Assembly: GCA_900343135.1 (NCBI GenBank)
Contig: OPYK01000003.1
Coordinates: 62,001-126,000 of the forward strand
DNA length: 64,000 nt
DNA from: Atopobium massiliense
GTDB taxonomy: Bacteria; Actinomycetota; Coriobacteriia; Coriobacteriales; Atopobiaceae
Direction of reading: 5' to 3'
Made by a program: the position numbers and the translations under genes. Position 1 is the first letter of the stretch, and each line of letters starts with the position of its first letter. Below, in pieces: positions 55,019 through 62,537 of this stretch. The notes below the pieces were generated by a model that made no database searches, was not told the origin of the DNA, and was given only the letters and a program-made list of their open reading frames with translations.

Positions 55019-57040
55019 CTACGCACCAAGCCGTGCACGCATTTCATCTTGCATGGCTTTAAGCGTTGCTTGAGAAAATCTTCGCTTAAATTGTACAATA
55101 ACGCCTGCTAGCGGAGGAATATCCATCACAAGCGACTGCGGCTGGCCGTGCGCGGGCTCAAGATCGGTTTTAAGCCACGCCGAACCGTGAACCACACCCG
55201 AACCACCAAACGCCAGCTCATCCGAGGAAAACGCCTCTTGCCAATAACCTGCGTGAGGCACGCCAATTCTAAAGTTGTGATACACCTCAACGCTAAAGTT
55301 AATAAGTACCAGCACGTCGTCGGTTGATTTGTGACCAAGGCGCATAAACGAAATTATCGACTGCCCGTTGTTATCAGCATCAATCCAGCTAAAGCCCTTC
55401 GAGCTAAACGCCTCAATCCACAACGCTGCATGCTTGTTATAAAAGTTGTTAAGCTCCTGAATGTAGTGCTGATATGCGCGGTGCGATTCGTAGTGCTCGG
55501 GCAAAAAGTACTGAATGCCCTCGTAGTAGCGCCACTCAATAAACTGCGCAATTTCGTTACCCATAAAGTTGAGCTTGCCGCCCGCGTGCGTCATTTGGTA
55601 GAGCGCAAGCGCGCGCATGCCCGCAAACTGACGCCAGTAATCGCCCGGCTGCCTGCGGATAAGCGAGCATTTACCGTGCACAACCTCATCGTGCGAAAGC
55701 GGCAAAATAAAGTTTTCGTCAAACTGATACATCGTGGTAAACGTAAGCAAATTATGCGCACCACAACGGAAGGGAAAGTCGCACTGAATGTAGTGCAGGG
55801 TATCGTTCATCCAGCCCATATCCCACTTAAAGTGGAAGCCCAAACCGCCAACCTCAGGCGGATAACTCACGAGTGGCCACGCCGTTGATTCTTCGGCGAT
55901 GAGCAGCACGTATGGGAACTTGCGTGAAAGCGCCGTGTTGCACTGACGCAAAAACGCAACCGCTGTGTCGTTTTCCTCGGTGCCGCGCGCGTTGTATTTC
56001 TTTTGTGCGGGGTCGTCAATGCCAAAGTTAAGGTACAGCATGCTGCTTACGCCGTCTACACGAATGCCATCCACGTGGTATTCGTCGAGCCAAAATGACG
56101 CGTTCGAAATAAGAAAACTGCGCACTTCGCCGCGGCCAAAATCAAACATATACGTGCCCCAATTGGGATGTTCGCCCAGCTCATAGAGGCGCTCGCCGTT
56201 AAAGCGACCAAGGCCGTGCGCGTCTTTACAAAAGCCGCCGGGCACCCAGTCGAGAATAACGCCAATGCCTTCCTGGTGGCAGGTGTCAATAAAATGCTTA
56301 AACTCATCGGGCGTGCCAAAACGCGACGTAGGCGCATAATATCCCGTTATTTGATAGCCCCACGAGCCATCAAATGGGTGCTCCATAATGGGCATAATTT
56401 CGATGTGCGAGTAGCCCATCTTTTTTACATAAGGCACCAGCTCGCGTGTAAGGTCGTTATAGCTGTAGTAATCGCCGCGGCACGTCCACTCCCAGTTTTG
56501 GTTTTCGCCCTGTTGTTCGGCATTTTGTCTATCGGCATCTGAGGGCTTGCGCTTCCAGCTGCCCAAATGGCATTCAAAAATGTTAAGCGGCTTGTGCAAC
56601 GCATCAAAATGCGCATGCGACCTGCGGTAAGCTGCGTCACTCCATGTATACGTGGACGGTGCCTGCAAAATTGAGGCTGTTTTTGGGCGAACTTCGCAAA
56701 ATCGCGCATAGGGGTCGGCTTTATAAAACGACAGCCCGCTATGTGTTTCGATAAAGAATTTATATGCCTGACCTGCGTGTGCACCAGCAACAAAGCATTC
56801 CCATACGCCGTTACACACATGGTGCAGCTCGTGCGCACCTATATGCCAGTCGTTAAAATCGCCCACGACGTATACCGCGCGAACGCCGGGAGCCCATACC
56901 GAGAAGAAAAAGCCCCTCTCGCCATTAAGCTCAATTTCGTGCGCGCCAAGTTTGTTATAACTTTCGTACCAGGTGCCTTCTGCAAATAAAAACGCGTCAT
57001 CGCTGGTAATGTGCACGCTTTGTTCGGTTGCAAGCGACAT
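55019..57040 (-). CDS. glgB: 1,4-alpha-glucan branching enzyme
   Basis: GlgB adds alpha-1,6 branches to glycogen. The 673-residue product has a CBM48 domain near residues 40-130 (FFFSVWAPGVRAVYVVGDFN). The GH13 barrel contains IEIMPIMEHPFDGSWGYQ, the nucleophile in VDGIRVDGVSSMLY, the acid/base Glu in LLIAEESTAWP and the Asp in LPLSHDEVVHGKC, with a C-terminal beta domain. AAGGAG lies seven bases before the ATG. It is the first gene of the minus-strand glycogen operon, behind a promoter overlapping a palindrome. Confidence 0.96.
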   Translation of the reverse strand: MSLATEQSVHITSDDAFLFAEGTWYESYNKLGAHEIELNGERGFFFSVWAPGVRAVYVVGDFNDWHIGAHELHHVCNGVWECFVAGAHAGQAYKFFIETHSGLSFYKADPYARFCEVRPKTASILQAPSTYTWSDAAYRRSHAHFDALHKPLNIFECHLGSWKRKPSDADRQNAEQQGENQNWEWTCRGDYYSYNDLTRELVPYVKKMGYSHIEIMPIMEHPFDGSWGYQITGYYAPTSRFGTPDEFKHFIDTCHQEGIGVILDWVPGGFCKDAHGLGRFNGERLYELGEHPNWGTYMFDFGRGEVRSFLISNASFWLDEYHVDGIRVDGVSSMLYLNFGIDDPAQKKYNARGTEENDTAVAFLRQCNTALSRKFPYVLLIAEESTAWPLVSYPPEVGGLGFHFKWDMGWMNDTLHYIQCDFPFRCGAHNLLTFTTMYQFDENFILPLSHDEVVHGKCSLIRRQPGDYWRQFAGMRALALYQMTHAGGKLNFMGNEIAQFIEWRYYEGIQYFLPEHYESHRAYQHYIQELNNFYNKHAALWIEAFSSKGFSWIDADNNGQSIISFMRLGHKSTDDVLVLINFSVEVYHNFRIGVPHAGYWQEAFSSDELAFGGSGVVHGSAWLKTDLEPAHGQPQSLVMDIPPLAGVIVQFKRRFSQATLKAMQDEMRARLGA

Positions 57041-57050
57041 AGTGTACTCC

Positions 57051-57086
57051 TTAGTGCATCGGTTAGTGCAACAATTAGTGCAACAG
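57051..57086. repeat. 12-bp tandem repeat in the glgB leader
   Basis: TTAGTGCATCGG, TTAGTGCAACAA and TTAGTGCAACAG follow each other directly, ending just before the glgB ribosome binding site on the minus strand. In the mRNA this gives three TGCACTAA units. It may be regulatory or simple slippage. Confidence 0.75.
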
Positions 57087-57144
57087 TTTTCATAGGGCTT
57101 GTATGCAAACCCACATACACCTACGCGAAAATTGCGTACGTACT

Positions 57145-57173
57145 CTTATAATGAATGCAAATTGCTATGTAAC
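57145..57173 (-). promoter_or_regulatory. Promoter of the glycogen operon
   Basis: On the minus strand GTTACA (57168-57173) and TATAAG (57145-57150) are spaced by 17 bp. Transcription would start near 57138, about 98 bases before glgB. The -35 box overlaps the palindrome at 57167-57184. Confidence 0.6.
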
Positions 57174-57184
57174 ATACGTTACAT
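57167..57184. promoter_or_regulatory. 18-bp palindromic operator candidate at the glgB promoter
   Basis: ATGTAAC-ATAC-GTTACAT is a perfect 7-bp dyad around four bases and covers the -35 region of the glycogen operon promoter. A bound repressor would block RNA polymerase. It differs from the palindrome before the GH13 gene, so the two are probably controlled by different proteins. Confidence 0.55.
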
Positions 57185-57422
57185 CCGTGAGCGGACGAAT
57201 TTTGGCTTTAAGCGCAGCATACCACTTGCAATTAGGGCGAATTTTGAGCCATTGCACATGTTTGTAAACCGTAACATTGCGTACGGGCGTGGCGGATGTG
57301 GCGGGTGCTGGTGCGGTGACGCGGACGCTGGCGACGAGCACGCATGGTGACGGGGTTTTCTCAACAATAAAAAATGCAGCATATATGGGTACCATAGTTA
57401 CAGATACGAAAGGCAAAAACAG

Positions 57423-58082
57423 GTGAAAGAAACAAAACGCCACATAACGGCCCGGGCGCTGGAGTTTTGCACGCGGATGCACGCGCGCTACCCCAGCGTG
57501 CAATCGGCGCTTAATTACACCGACGCGTTTACGCTTACCATTGCGGTGCTGCTATCTGCGCAAACAACCGACGCCGCCGTAAACAGCGTTACAGGCGAGC
57601 TGTTTTCGCGCTGGCCCACGCCTCAGGCAATGGCCACGGCTCCTATTGATAGCGTTGAGCAGGTCATACGTCGCATTGGCTTTTGGAAAACTAAAGCGCG
57701 CCACTGCGTTGATACCGCGCGCATGATTGTGGACGATTTTGGAGGAACCGTTCCGCGTACCATGGCCGAATTAACGCGCCTACCAGGCGTTGGACGCAAA
57801 ACTGCCAACATAGTTATGAACAAAGCGTTTAATAATGCCGAGGGTATTGCTGTGGATACGCATGTATTTCGTATTGCAACGCGGCTTGAGTTTACTCACG
57901 CTGCAACGCCGCTTGCCGCCGAACAAGACTTGCTTGCCATTATTCCGCGTGAGCTGTGGTGCAACGTAAACGAAGAGTGGATTCATTTTGGACGAGAGAT
58001 TTGTCCCGCGCGAAAACCGCACTGCGATACGTGTTTTGAACGCGATTTGTGCCCCTTTGCTGCGCGTATGCAACAACGGTAG
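57423..58082 (+). CDS. nth: Endonuclease III
   Basis: Nth excises oxidised pyrimidines and nicks abasic sites. The 219-residue product has a helix-hairpin-helix LPGVGRKTANIVMN near residue 118 (catalytic Lys) and the catalytic Asp in VDTHVFR near residue 145. A C-terminal iron-sulphur site CPARKPHCDTCFERDLC has the C-x6-C-x2-C-x5-C spacing. The start is a GTG with GAAAGG upstream. It is divergent from glgB and stands alone. Confidence 0.96.
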   Translation: MKETKRHITARALEFCTRMHARYPSVQSALNYTDAFTLTIAVLLSAQTTDAAVNSVTGELFSRWPTPQAMATAPIDSVEQVIRRIGFWKTKARHCVDTARMIVDDFGGTVPRTMAELTRLPGVGRKTANIVMNKAFNNAEGIAVDTHVFRIATRLEFTHAATPLAAEQDLLAIIPRELWCNVNEEWIHFGREICPARKPHCDTCFERDLCPFAARMQQR

Positions 58083-58133
58083 GGTTACGGATGTGCGTTT
58101 CTCAAACCTCCCCACGCACGCTTCCAAAGCCTC

Positions 58134-58174
58134 TTACAAAAAAGGTTGAGCGATATTAGAAAAAAGTTTTGTAA
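58134..58174. repeat. 41-bp remnant of the dispersed repeat (deletion scar)
   Basis: The left end TTACAAAAAAGGTTGAGCG and ATATTAGAAAAA joins straight to AGTTTTGTAAG, the right outer end. The whole palindromic core is missing. Full copies contain GAAAAA at both join points, so this looks like a microhomology deletion. It lies in the gap between nth and a convergent gene. Confidence 0.75.
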
Positions 58175-58185
58175 GCGCAGCACCA

Positions 58186-58896
58186 CTAGCGCGCGCGGTC
58201 GCGCAGCTTTTTGTAGTGCGCAATAAAGCCTGCGCTCGTACTGCCTTCAAAACCATCGGCAGCAACTACGCCATGCTCGTCACTCACTAAAAATATCTCT
58301 TGTGGCACATCTTTTTTTGCCTGAAGGTTATGCAGCAAATCGGGATCTTTTACCACGGTTATACTAAGCGTACAAGCAAGGTCAAAAATGAGTGAATTGG
58401 CACCCGACGCGGCCTGCTGCTGCTCGCAGCCCCACACAAGCGTGTTACCAGTACACGCCCACAGCTGCTCGGGCGCAACACCGCAATATTGCCACTCGGC
58501 AAACGACTGCGCAGCACGAGCACATAAGGCAGAAAGACGCGTGGACGCAAGCGGTTTATATGGTCCTAATGTCATTGCCGCCTTGCCCGCCTCATCAACA
58601 ACCAGCATAAGCACGCCATCGGGAAACTCAGCAGAGCCGTCGTAGAGCGTCCACTCAATGTGCTGCTTTGCCCAGGCAACAAGATGCTTGCTTACTGCCT
58701 CGCCATTGCAGGTACGCTGCAAAAGCGCACGCAGATGCCTATGTTGAAGAGGTAGCGTGCGATTTGCAAGACGCCAGCGGCACACAATGGCGGGCTTGCC
58801 AATGCTAAAGCCATCAACATGCATTGATGCAGCAGCATCGTTGGGTGCATGTGGCGTAAACCCTTTGGCGTATGGTGATGGAGAATCGTGAAGCAT
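58186..58896 (-). CDS. Uncharacterised protein (236 aa)
   Basis: A cytoplasmic-looking protein without clear signal or membrane segments. Visible features are IEWTLYDGSAEFPDGVLMLV near residue 84, KPLASTRLSALCARAAQSFA in the middle, and an end reading QEIFLVSDEHGVVAADGFEG. The last segment vaguely recalls class IV aminotransferases (4-amino-4-deoxychorismate lyase type), but the catalytic Lys region is not evident, so I do not assign it. It is convergent with nth. Confidence 0.65.
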   Translation of the reverse strand: MLHDSPSPYAKGFTPHAPNDAAASMHVDGFSIGKPAIVCRWRLANRTLPLQHRHLRALLQRTCNGEAVSKHLVAWAKQHIEWTLYDGSAEFPDGVLMLVVDEAGKAAMTLGPYKPLASTRLSALCARAAQSFAEWQYCGVAPEQLWACTGNTLVWGCEQQQAASGANSLIFDLACTLSITVVKDPDLLHNLQAKKDVPQEIFLVSDEHGVVAADGFEGSTSAGFIAHYKKLRDRAR

Positions 58897-58990
58897 AGTT
58901 GTTCAAAGCCTTAGGTTGAAGGTATCTTACAAGCATTGGGACGCAGCAGGTACGCACATCGCGTACGTGATGCGCGAGCAAACCATATGA

Positions 58991-59023
58991 AAAACCCTGC
59001 TTTAACACAGGTTAAAACAGGGG
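58991..59023 (-). terminator. Terminator of tRNA-Ser
   Basis: On the minus strand CCCTGTTTTAAC and GTTAAAGCAGGG form a stem with two opposing bulge-like bases, followed by TTTTT. It begins 12 bases after the tRNA-Ser 3' end. Confidence 0.85.
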
Positions 59024-59034
59024 AAATTACAACT

Positions 59035-59125
59035 GGCGGAGAGCTGGGGATTCGAACCCCAGATAGAGTTTGCACCCTATACTCGCTTAGCAGGCGAGCA
59101 CCTTCGGCCACTCGGTCAGCTCTCC
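59035..59125 (-). tRNA. tRNA-Ser (GCT)
   Basis: Acceptor GGAGAGC/GCTCTCC, anticodon stem CTCGC/GCGAG with loop CTGCTAA (anticodon GCT), a long class II variable arm, T-loop TTCGAAT and encoded CCA; 91 nt. Confidence 0.95.
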
Positions 59126-59396
59126 ATGTGTGCTCTTCATAGTAGCATATCGGTGCTCATTATAAGCCGCAAAAAATACAATTGCAAAACTCACTCACTA
59201 AAAAGCCGTATTTCATACTGCACCGGCGCTGGCGCGGGCACGCATGGGCGCGCGTGGTTTCATATTGTAAATGCAAATGACATGGGTGTTTATCAGCAGC
59301 TTTGATATATCCGTATGCCATCATGCAAAAATTTTTTTATTTTTGGACAAATCGCTCTTGACATCTTGCTAAACAAGTGCGATCCTAATATCAGTT

Positions 59397-59473
59397 GCGG
59401 CGTTACCTCAGCTGGATAGAGGGTCTGACTACGAATCAGAACGTCACAGGTTCGAATCCTGTACGCCGCACCA
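59397..59473 (+). tRNA. tRNA-Arg (ACG)
   Basis: Acceptor GCGGCGT/ACGCCGC, anticodon stem TCTGA/TCAGA with loop CTACGAA (anticodon ACG, read as inosine), T-loop TTCGAAT, encoded CCA; 77 nt. A TTGACA hexamer lies at 59358-59363 but no well-spaced -10 was found. Confidence 0.95.
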
Positions 59474-59484
59474 TTTGAATTTCC

Positions 59485-59506
59485 GCTCCCCCTTGGGAGC
59501 TTTTTT
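59485..59506 (+). terminator. Terminator of tRNA-Arg
   Basis: GCTCCC and GGGAGC enclose a four-base loop and are followed by TTTTTT, 12 bases after the tRNA. Confidence 0.9.
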
Positions 59507-59581
59507 ATTACCAATCTACCAAACTTTGGTTTGACATTATAAATTGTTGACGTACAATTGTTCTATACAGAAAGGAGTATC

Positions 59582-59977
59582 ATGTACAACACGCCACCGC
59601 CCATCCCGCACTTCAGCGAGCAGCTCATACACAACCGCAACAACATTCTCTTGCAGCTTACGCTCCCCGCTAGCAGCACAAGCCAAAACGTGTATGTGTA
59701 TTTTCCTGCTCGGGCGCGCAAGCTCATCTATAAGCAATTGCAGGTTGAGTTTGCTTATTTCTTGCGCACACACCCTCAGTATTATCAACCAAATATACGG
59801 GGCTTTTTGCATCGCTATACAGCAGCGTCGTCGCTAAGCTCGTTGTGTGCCGTGTGTTCGTCGTATAACTTGCTCACGCTTTCTGTACTGGGCGATTGCT
59901 TTAGACGTGTGGGTGTTCCTTACACGCGTGCCACGGTAAAAGATGGCGTGGTGCAACTTCGAGTGTTTCGTCACTAA
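59582..59977 (+). CDS. Uncharacterised small protein (131 aa)
   Basis: Starts at ATG 59582 with GAAAGGAG six bases upstream. The product is basic and Tyr/Arg-rich, beginning MYNTPPPIPHFSEQ, with ARKLIYKQLQVEFAYFLRTH in the middle and no clear signal or membrane segment. I recognise no family. It lies between tRNA-Arg and the convergent serS gene. Confidence 0.65.
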   Translation: MYNTPPPIPHFSEQLIHNRNNILLQLTLPASSTSQNVYVYFPARARKLIYKQLQVEFAYFLRTHPQYYQPNIRGFLHRYTAASSLSSLCAVCSSYNLLTLSVLGDCFRRVGVPYTRATVKDGVVQLRVFRH

Positions 59978-59996
59978 TACCAGCGAGAAGCTATAC

Positions 59997-60033
59997 AAAA
60001 AAAACCCCGCATGCTGCAAGAAGCACACGGGGT
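59997..60033 (-). terminator. Terminator downstream of serS
   Basis: On the minus strand ACCCCGTGTGCT pairs with AGCATGCGGGGT (12 bp, two G-U pairs) around a six-base loop, followed by eight T. It lies about 145 bases after the serS stop. Confidence 0.85.
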
Positions 60034-60177
60034 ACGGTTTCACGGATATGTTCGAGCGCTAGTAGGCACACGGGCACCTGCACGGGCAACTACATGAGCA
60101 ACTACATGAGCGCGTACATAGGCATCTAGCTGTGCTTTAGCTTGTTCAAGATGTTGGTCGCCAACAAGTTTAAAGCG

Positions 60178-61467
60178 TTAGTCGCCGCAATGTGGAATTA
60201 CTTCGAGTCCGCGCATGTAGGGGCGCAGCGCCTCAGGTACAACAATTGAGCCGTCGGCCTGTTGATAGTTTTCCATAATGGCAGCCATCGTACGTCCAAC
60301 AGCCAAACCAGAACCGTTAAGCGTGTGAACGTAACGAGTGCCCTTAAACGATGCAGCATCGCGATAACGAATGTTTGCACGGCGCGCCTGGAAATCCCAG
60401 CAGTTAGAGCACGACGAAATCTCCTTGTAGTTGTTGTAACTCGGCAGCCACACCTCAAGGTCGTAGCACTTGCACGCAGAAAAACCAATGTCGCCGGTGC
60501 ACAGCGATACCACACGGTAGGGCAAGCCAAGTGTTTGCAAGCAGGCTTCTGCCTCGCCCACCATCAATTCAAGTTCGTTCATTGAGTTTTCGGGGGTGGC
60601 AAACTTTACCATTTCTACCTTGTCAAACTCGTGCACACGAATAATACCGCGCGTGTCACGACCAGCCGAACCTGCTTCTTCTCTAAAGCACGGAGTAAAC
60701 GCGGTATAAAGCAGCGGCAACTGCGCAGCATCGAGCACTTCATCGCGGTGCAAGTTGGTGAGCATAACCTCTGCCGTTGGAATAAGATACAAATTGTCGC
60801 TTACATGGAACAGGTCTTCGTCGAACTTTGGCAGCTGACCGGTACCAAACAGCGAATCGTAATTCGTAAGAACAGGAGGCCACCACTCTTTAAATCCTGC
60901 TTTTGCATGCATATCAATAAAGAAGTTAATGAGCGCGCGTTCCATTTGTGCACCATAACCACCCAGCACGTAAAAGCGCGAACCCGCAAGTTTAACGCCT
61001 CTATCAAAGTCGATCATTTTGTTAGCAGTTCCCAAATCCCAGTGAGCGCTCGGCTCAAAATCGAAGCTTGTTGGGGTGCCCCACCTGCGGACTTCTACAT
61101 TTTCACTATCGTCTTTGCCGTAGGGAACACTCGCGTCGGGAATGTTTGGAATGGCGCTTACTAAATCGTGCAGCTTTTGTTCGCATTCGGTACGCGTACG
61201 CTCAAGCTCGGCTATGCGCTCCTTGTTGTGCGCAACTTCTTGCTTGGCGTCTTGCGCTTCTTGCGTTTTGCCCGCTGCCATCAGCTTGCCTATCTGCTTC
61301 GATACGGCATTACGGTGTGCCTGCAGCTTTTCAACTTCTACAATGGTTGAACGACGCTGTTCATCCAGGGCAAAAAATGCATCCCTATCCCAGTGAGCGT
61401 TTTGGCGAGAAGCGCACGCCTTGTCAACACAATCGGGATTTTCTCTTACAAACTTAATGTCGAGCAT
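60178..61467 (-). CDS. serS: Seryl-tRNA synthetase
   Basis: SerS charges tRNA-Ser. The 429-residue product has an N-terminal coiled-coil tRNA-binding arm (residues ~30-100, RSTIVEVEKLQAHRNAVSKQ). The class II catalytic core has motif 2 FTPCFREEAGSAGRDTRG near residue 262 and motif 3 LNGSGLAVGRTMAAIMENYQ near residue 381. Length is normal. A GAGAAG-type ribosome binding site precedes the ATG. tRNA-Ser(GCT) lies 1 kb downstream. Confidence 0.97.
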   Translation of the reverse strand: MLDIKFVRENPDCVDKACASRQNAHWDRDAFFALDEQRRSTIVEVEKLQAHRNAVSKQIGKLMAAGKTQEAQDAKQEVAHNKERIAELERTRTECEQKLHDLVSAIPNIPDASVPYGKDDSENVEVRRWGTPTSFDFEPSAHWDLGTANKMIDFDRGVKLAGSRFYVLGGYGAQMERALINFFIDMHAKAGFKEWWPPVLTNYDSLFGTGQLPKFDEDLFHVSDNLYLIPTAEVMLTNLHRDEVLDAAQLPLLYTAFTPCFREEAGSAGRDTRGIIRVHEFDKVEMVKFATPENSMNELELMVGEAEACLQTLGLPYRVVSLCTGDIGFSACKCYDLEVWLPSYNNYKEISSCSNCWDFQARRANIRYRDAASFKGTRYVHTLNGSGLAVGRTMAAIMENYQQADGSIVVPEALRPYMRGLEVIPHCGD

Positions 61468-61887
61468 CTTCTCTCCTTACCTGGGATTTGTTGCTATGTA
61501 TGCAAGCGCACGCGTGTGCGTGTGAGCAACGGGTGAGTTCTACCAGCAACTCACGCATGTAACCATTACAAAATCAGCTAACTTATGATGTAGTATAACA
61601 GGCTCACGATATGTACACATGTGACGCAGGAAGTTTATACATAAACTTAAAATGACGTGCAGTAAGAAGGCGCTATAAAGTGCATACACAACGCATATAA
61701 CGCAATGCGCGACGCACGTAACGCGCGTAACGTATATACTTATACGCACGGTTGCGCGCGGGTTTGCACACATGCGCACAAACAAGCACGTGCGTGCAGC
61801 GATGGCGTGCAATGATGCGCAACCACACCATGCTCGTTTAGGCAAGATGTGCTCTTGCTGCTATGAACACGCGTAAAAGGAGCTAAC
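61468..61887. other. Divergent intergenic region serS / small membrane protein, with palindromes
   Basis: No gene is supported. It contains GTGAGTT..AACTCAC (61533-61554), a hairpin-forming dyad in the serS leader, and AAGTTTAT-AC-ATAAACTT (61631-61648), an 8-bp perfect dyad with two central bases. The latter looks like an operator between the two divergent genes. I looked for a T-box leader before serS and found no AGGGTGG-type core. Confidence 0.5.
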
Positions 61888-62130
61888 ATGGATACTGTTG
61901 CACAACTGTTTGAGCAGCTCGGACAATTCTTTAACTGGCTTTTTGGCACCCGGTTGGGCGTAATGTGGCTGGTTATTGGTGGTATTTTGTTCTTTGTTGT
62001 TATTGCTATTGTGCTCGAAATTAAAACGCGTAAGCGCTACAAAAACCATGCCAAACAAGAGGGCGATTTTGATTTATTCGACTCTGACGACGAAAGTGGT
62101 TGGAGCGATTTTGAGGAAGATAATAAGTAG
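61888..62130 (+). CDS. Small single-pass membrane protein (80 aa)
   Basis: Starts at ATG 61888 with AAAGGAG seven bases upstream. Residues ~25-44 form one transmembrane helix (VMWLVIGGILFFVVIAIVLE), followed by a short basic patch (KTRKRYKNH) and a strongly acidic tail (FDLFDSDDESGWSDFEEDN). The basic side suggests the tail is cytoplasmic. Function unknown. Confidence 0.75.
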   Translation: MDTVAQLFEQLGQFFNWLFGTRLGVMWLVIGGILFFVVIAIVLEIKTRKRYKNHAKQEGDFDLFDSDDESGWSDFEEDNK

Positions 62131-62537
62131 CAAGTAACATGCAAACCACGCACGCAGGCGCAGGTAATAAGGGAAATGGTGCGGGCGAAAGGACTTGAAC
62201 CTTCACGAGGGAACCCTCATATGCACCTGAAGCATACGCGTCTGCCAATTCCGCCACGCCCGCATAGATGTTTATCTTACCGCAACAAGCCGCATGTGTG
62301 CAAGCTCCCATGCAACACACATCAAAATGTACAAAACGAACGCATAAACGGATATTAATAGATATAAACACGAGATGTAAGCACATACCACGCGTAACGC
62401 AAGAACACAACGCATGAAAAACGAAGGGTCACATATATACGCACATCGGCACACGCGCGCAAGCTGCACGCAAGCACCACTGCGCACAACTGCACCGCCT
62501 GCAACAAAGTCACCCATACCCACAAGAAAGCACCCCT
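62131..62537. other. Intergenic region holding tRNA-Leu (CAG)
   Basis: Apart from tRNA-Leu at 62177-62263 no gene is supported in these 407 bases. The part 62264-62537, upstream of both the tRNA and the kinase gene, has no promoter I could fix. Confidence 0.4.
62177..62263 (-). tRNA. tRNA-Leu (CAG)
   Basis: Acceptor GCGGGCG/CGCCCGC, anticodon stem TATGC/GCATA with loop TTCAGGT (anticodon CAG), class II variable arm, T-loop TTCAAGT and encoded CCA; 87 nt. Confidence 0.95.

Noticed and set aside
59358-59391. TTGACA promoter for tRNA-Arg
   Set aside because: The only -10-like sequence (TAATAT) is 22 bp away, too far for a normal promoter.
61468-61600. T-box leader for serS
   Set aside because: No AGGGTGG-type core and no terminator/antiterminator pair before the start codon.
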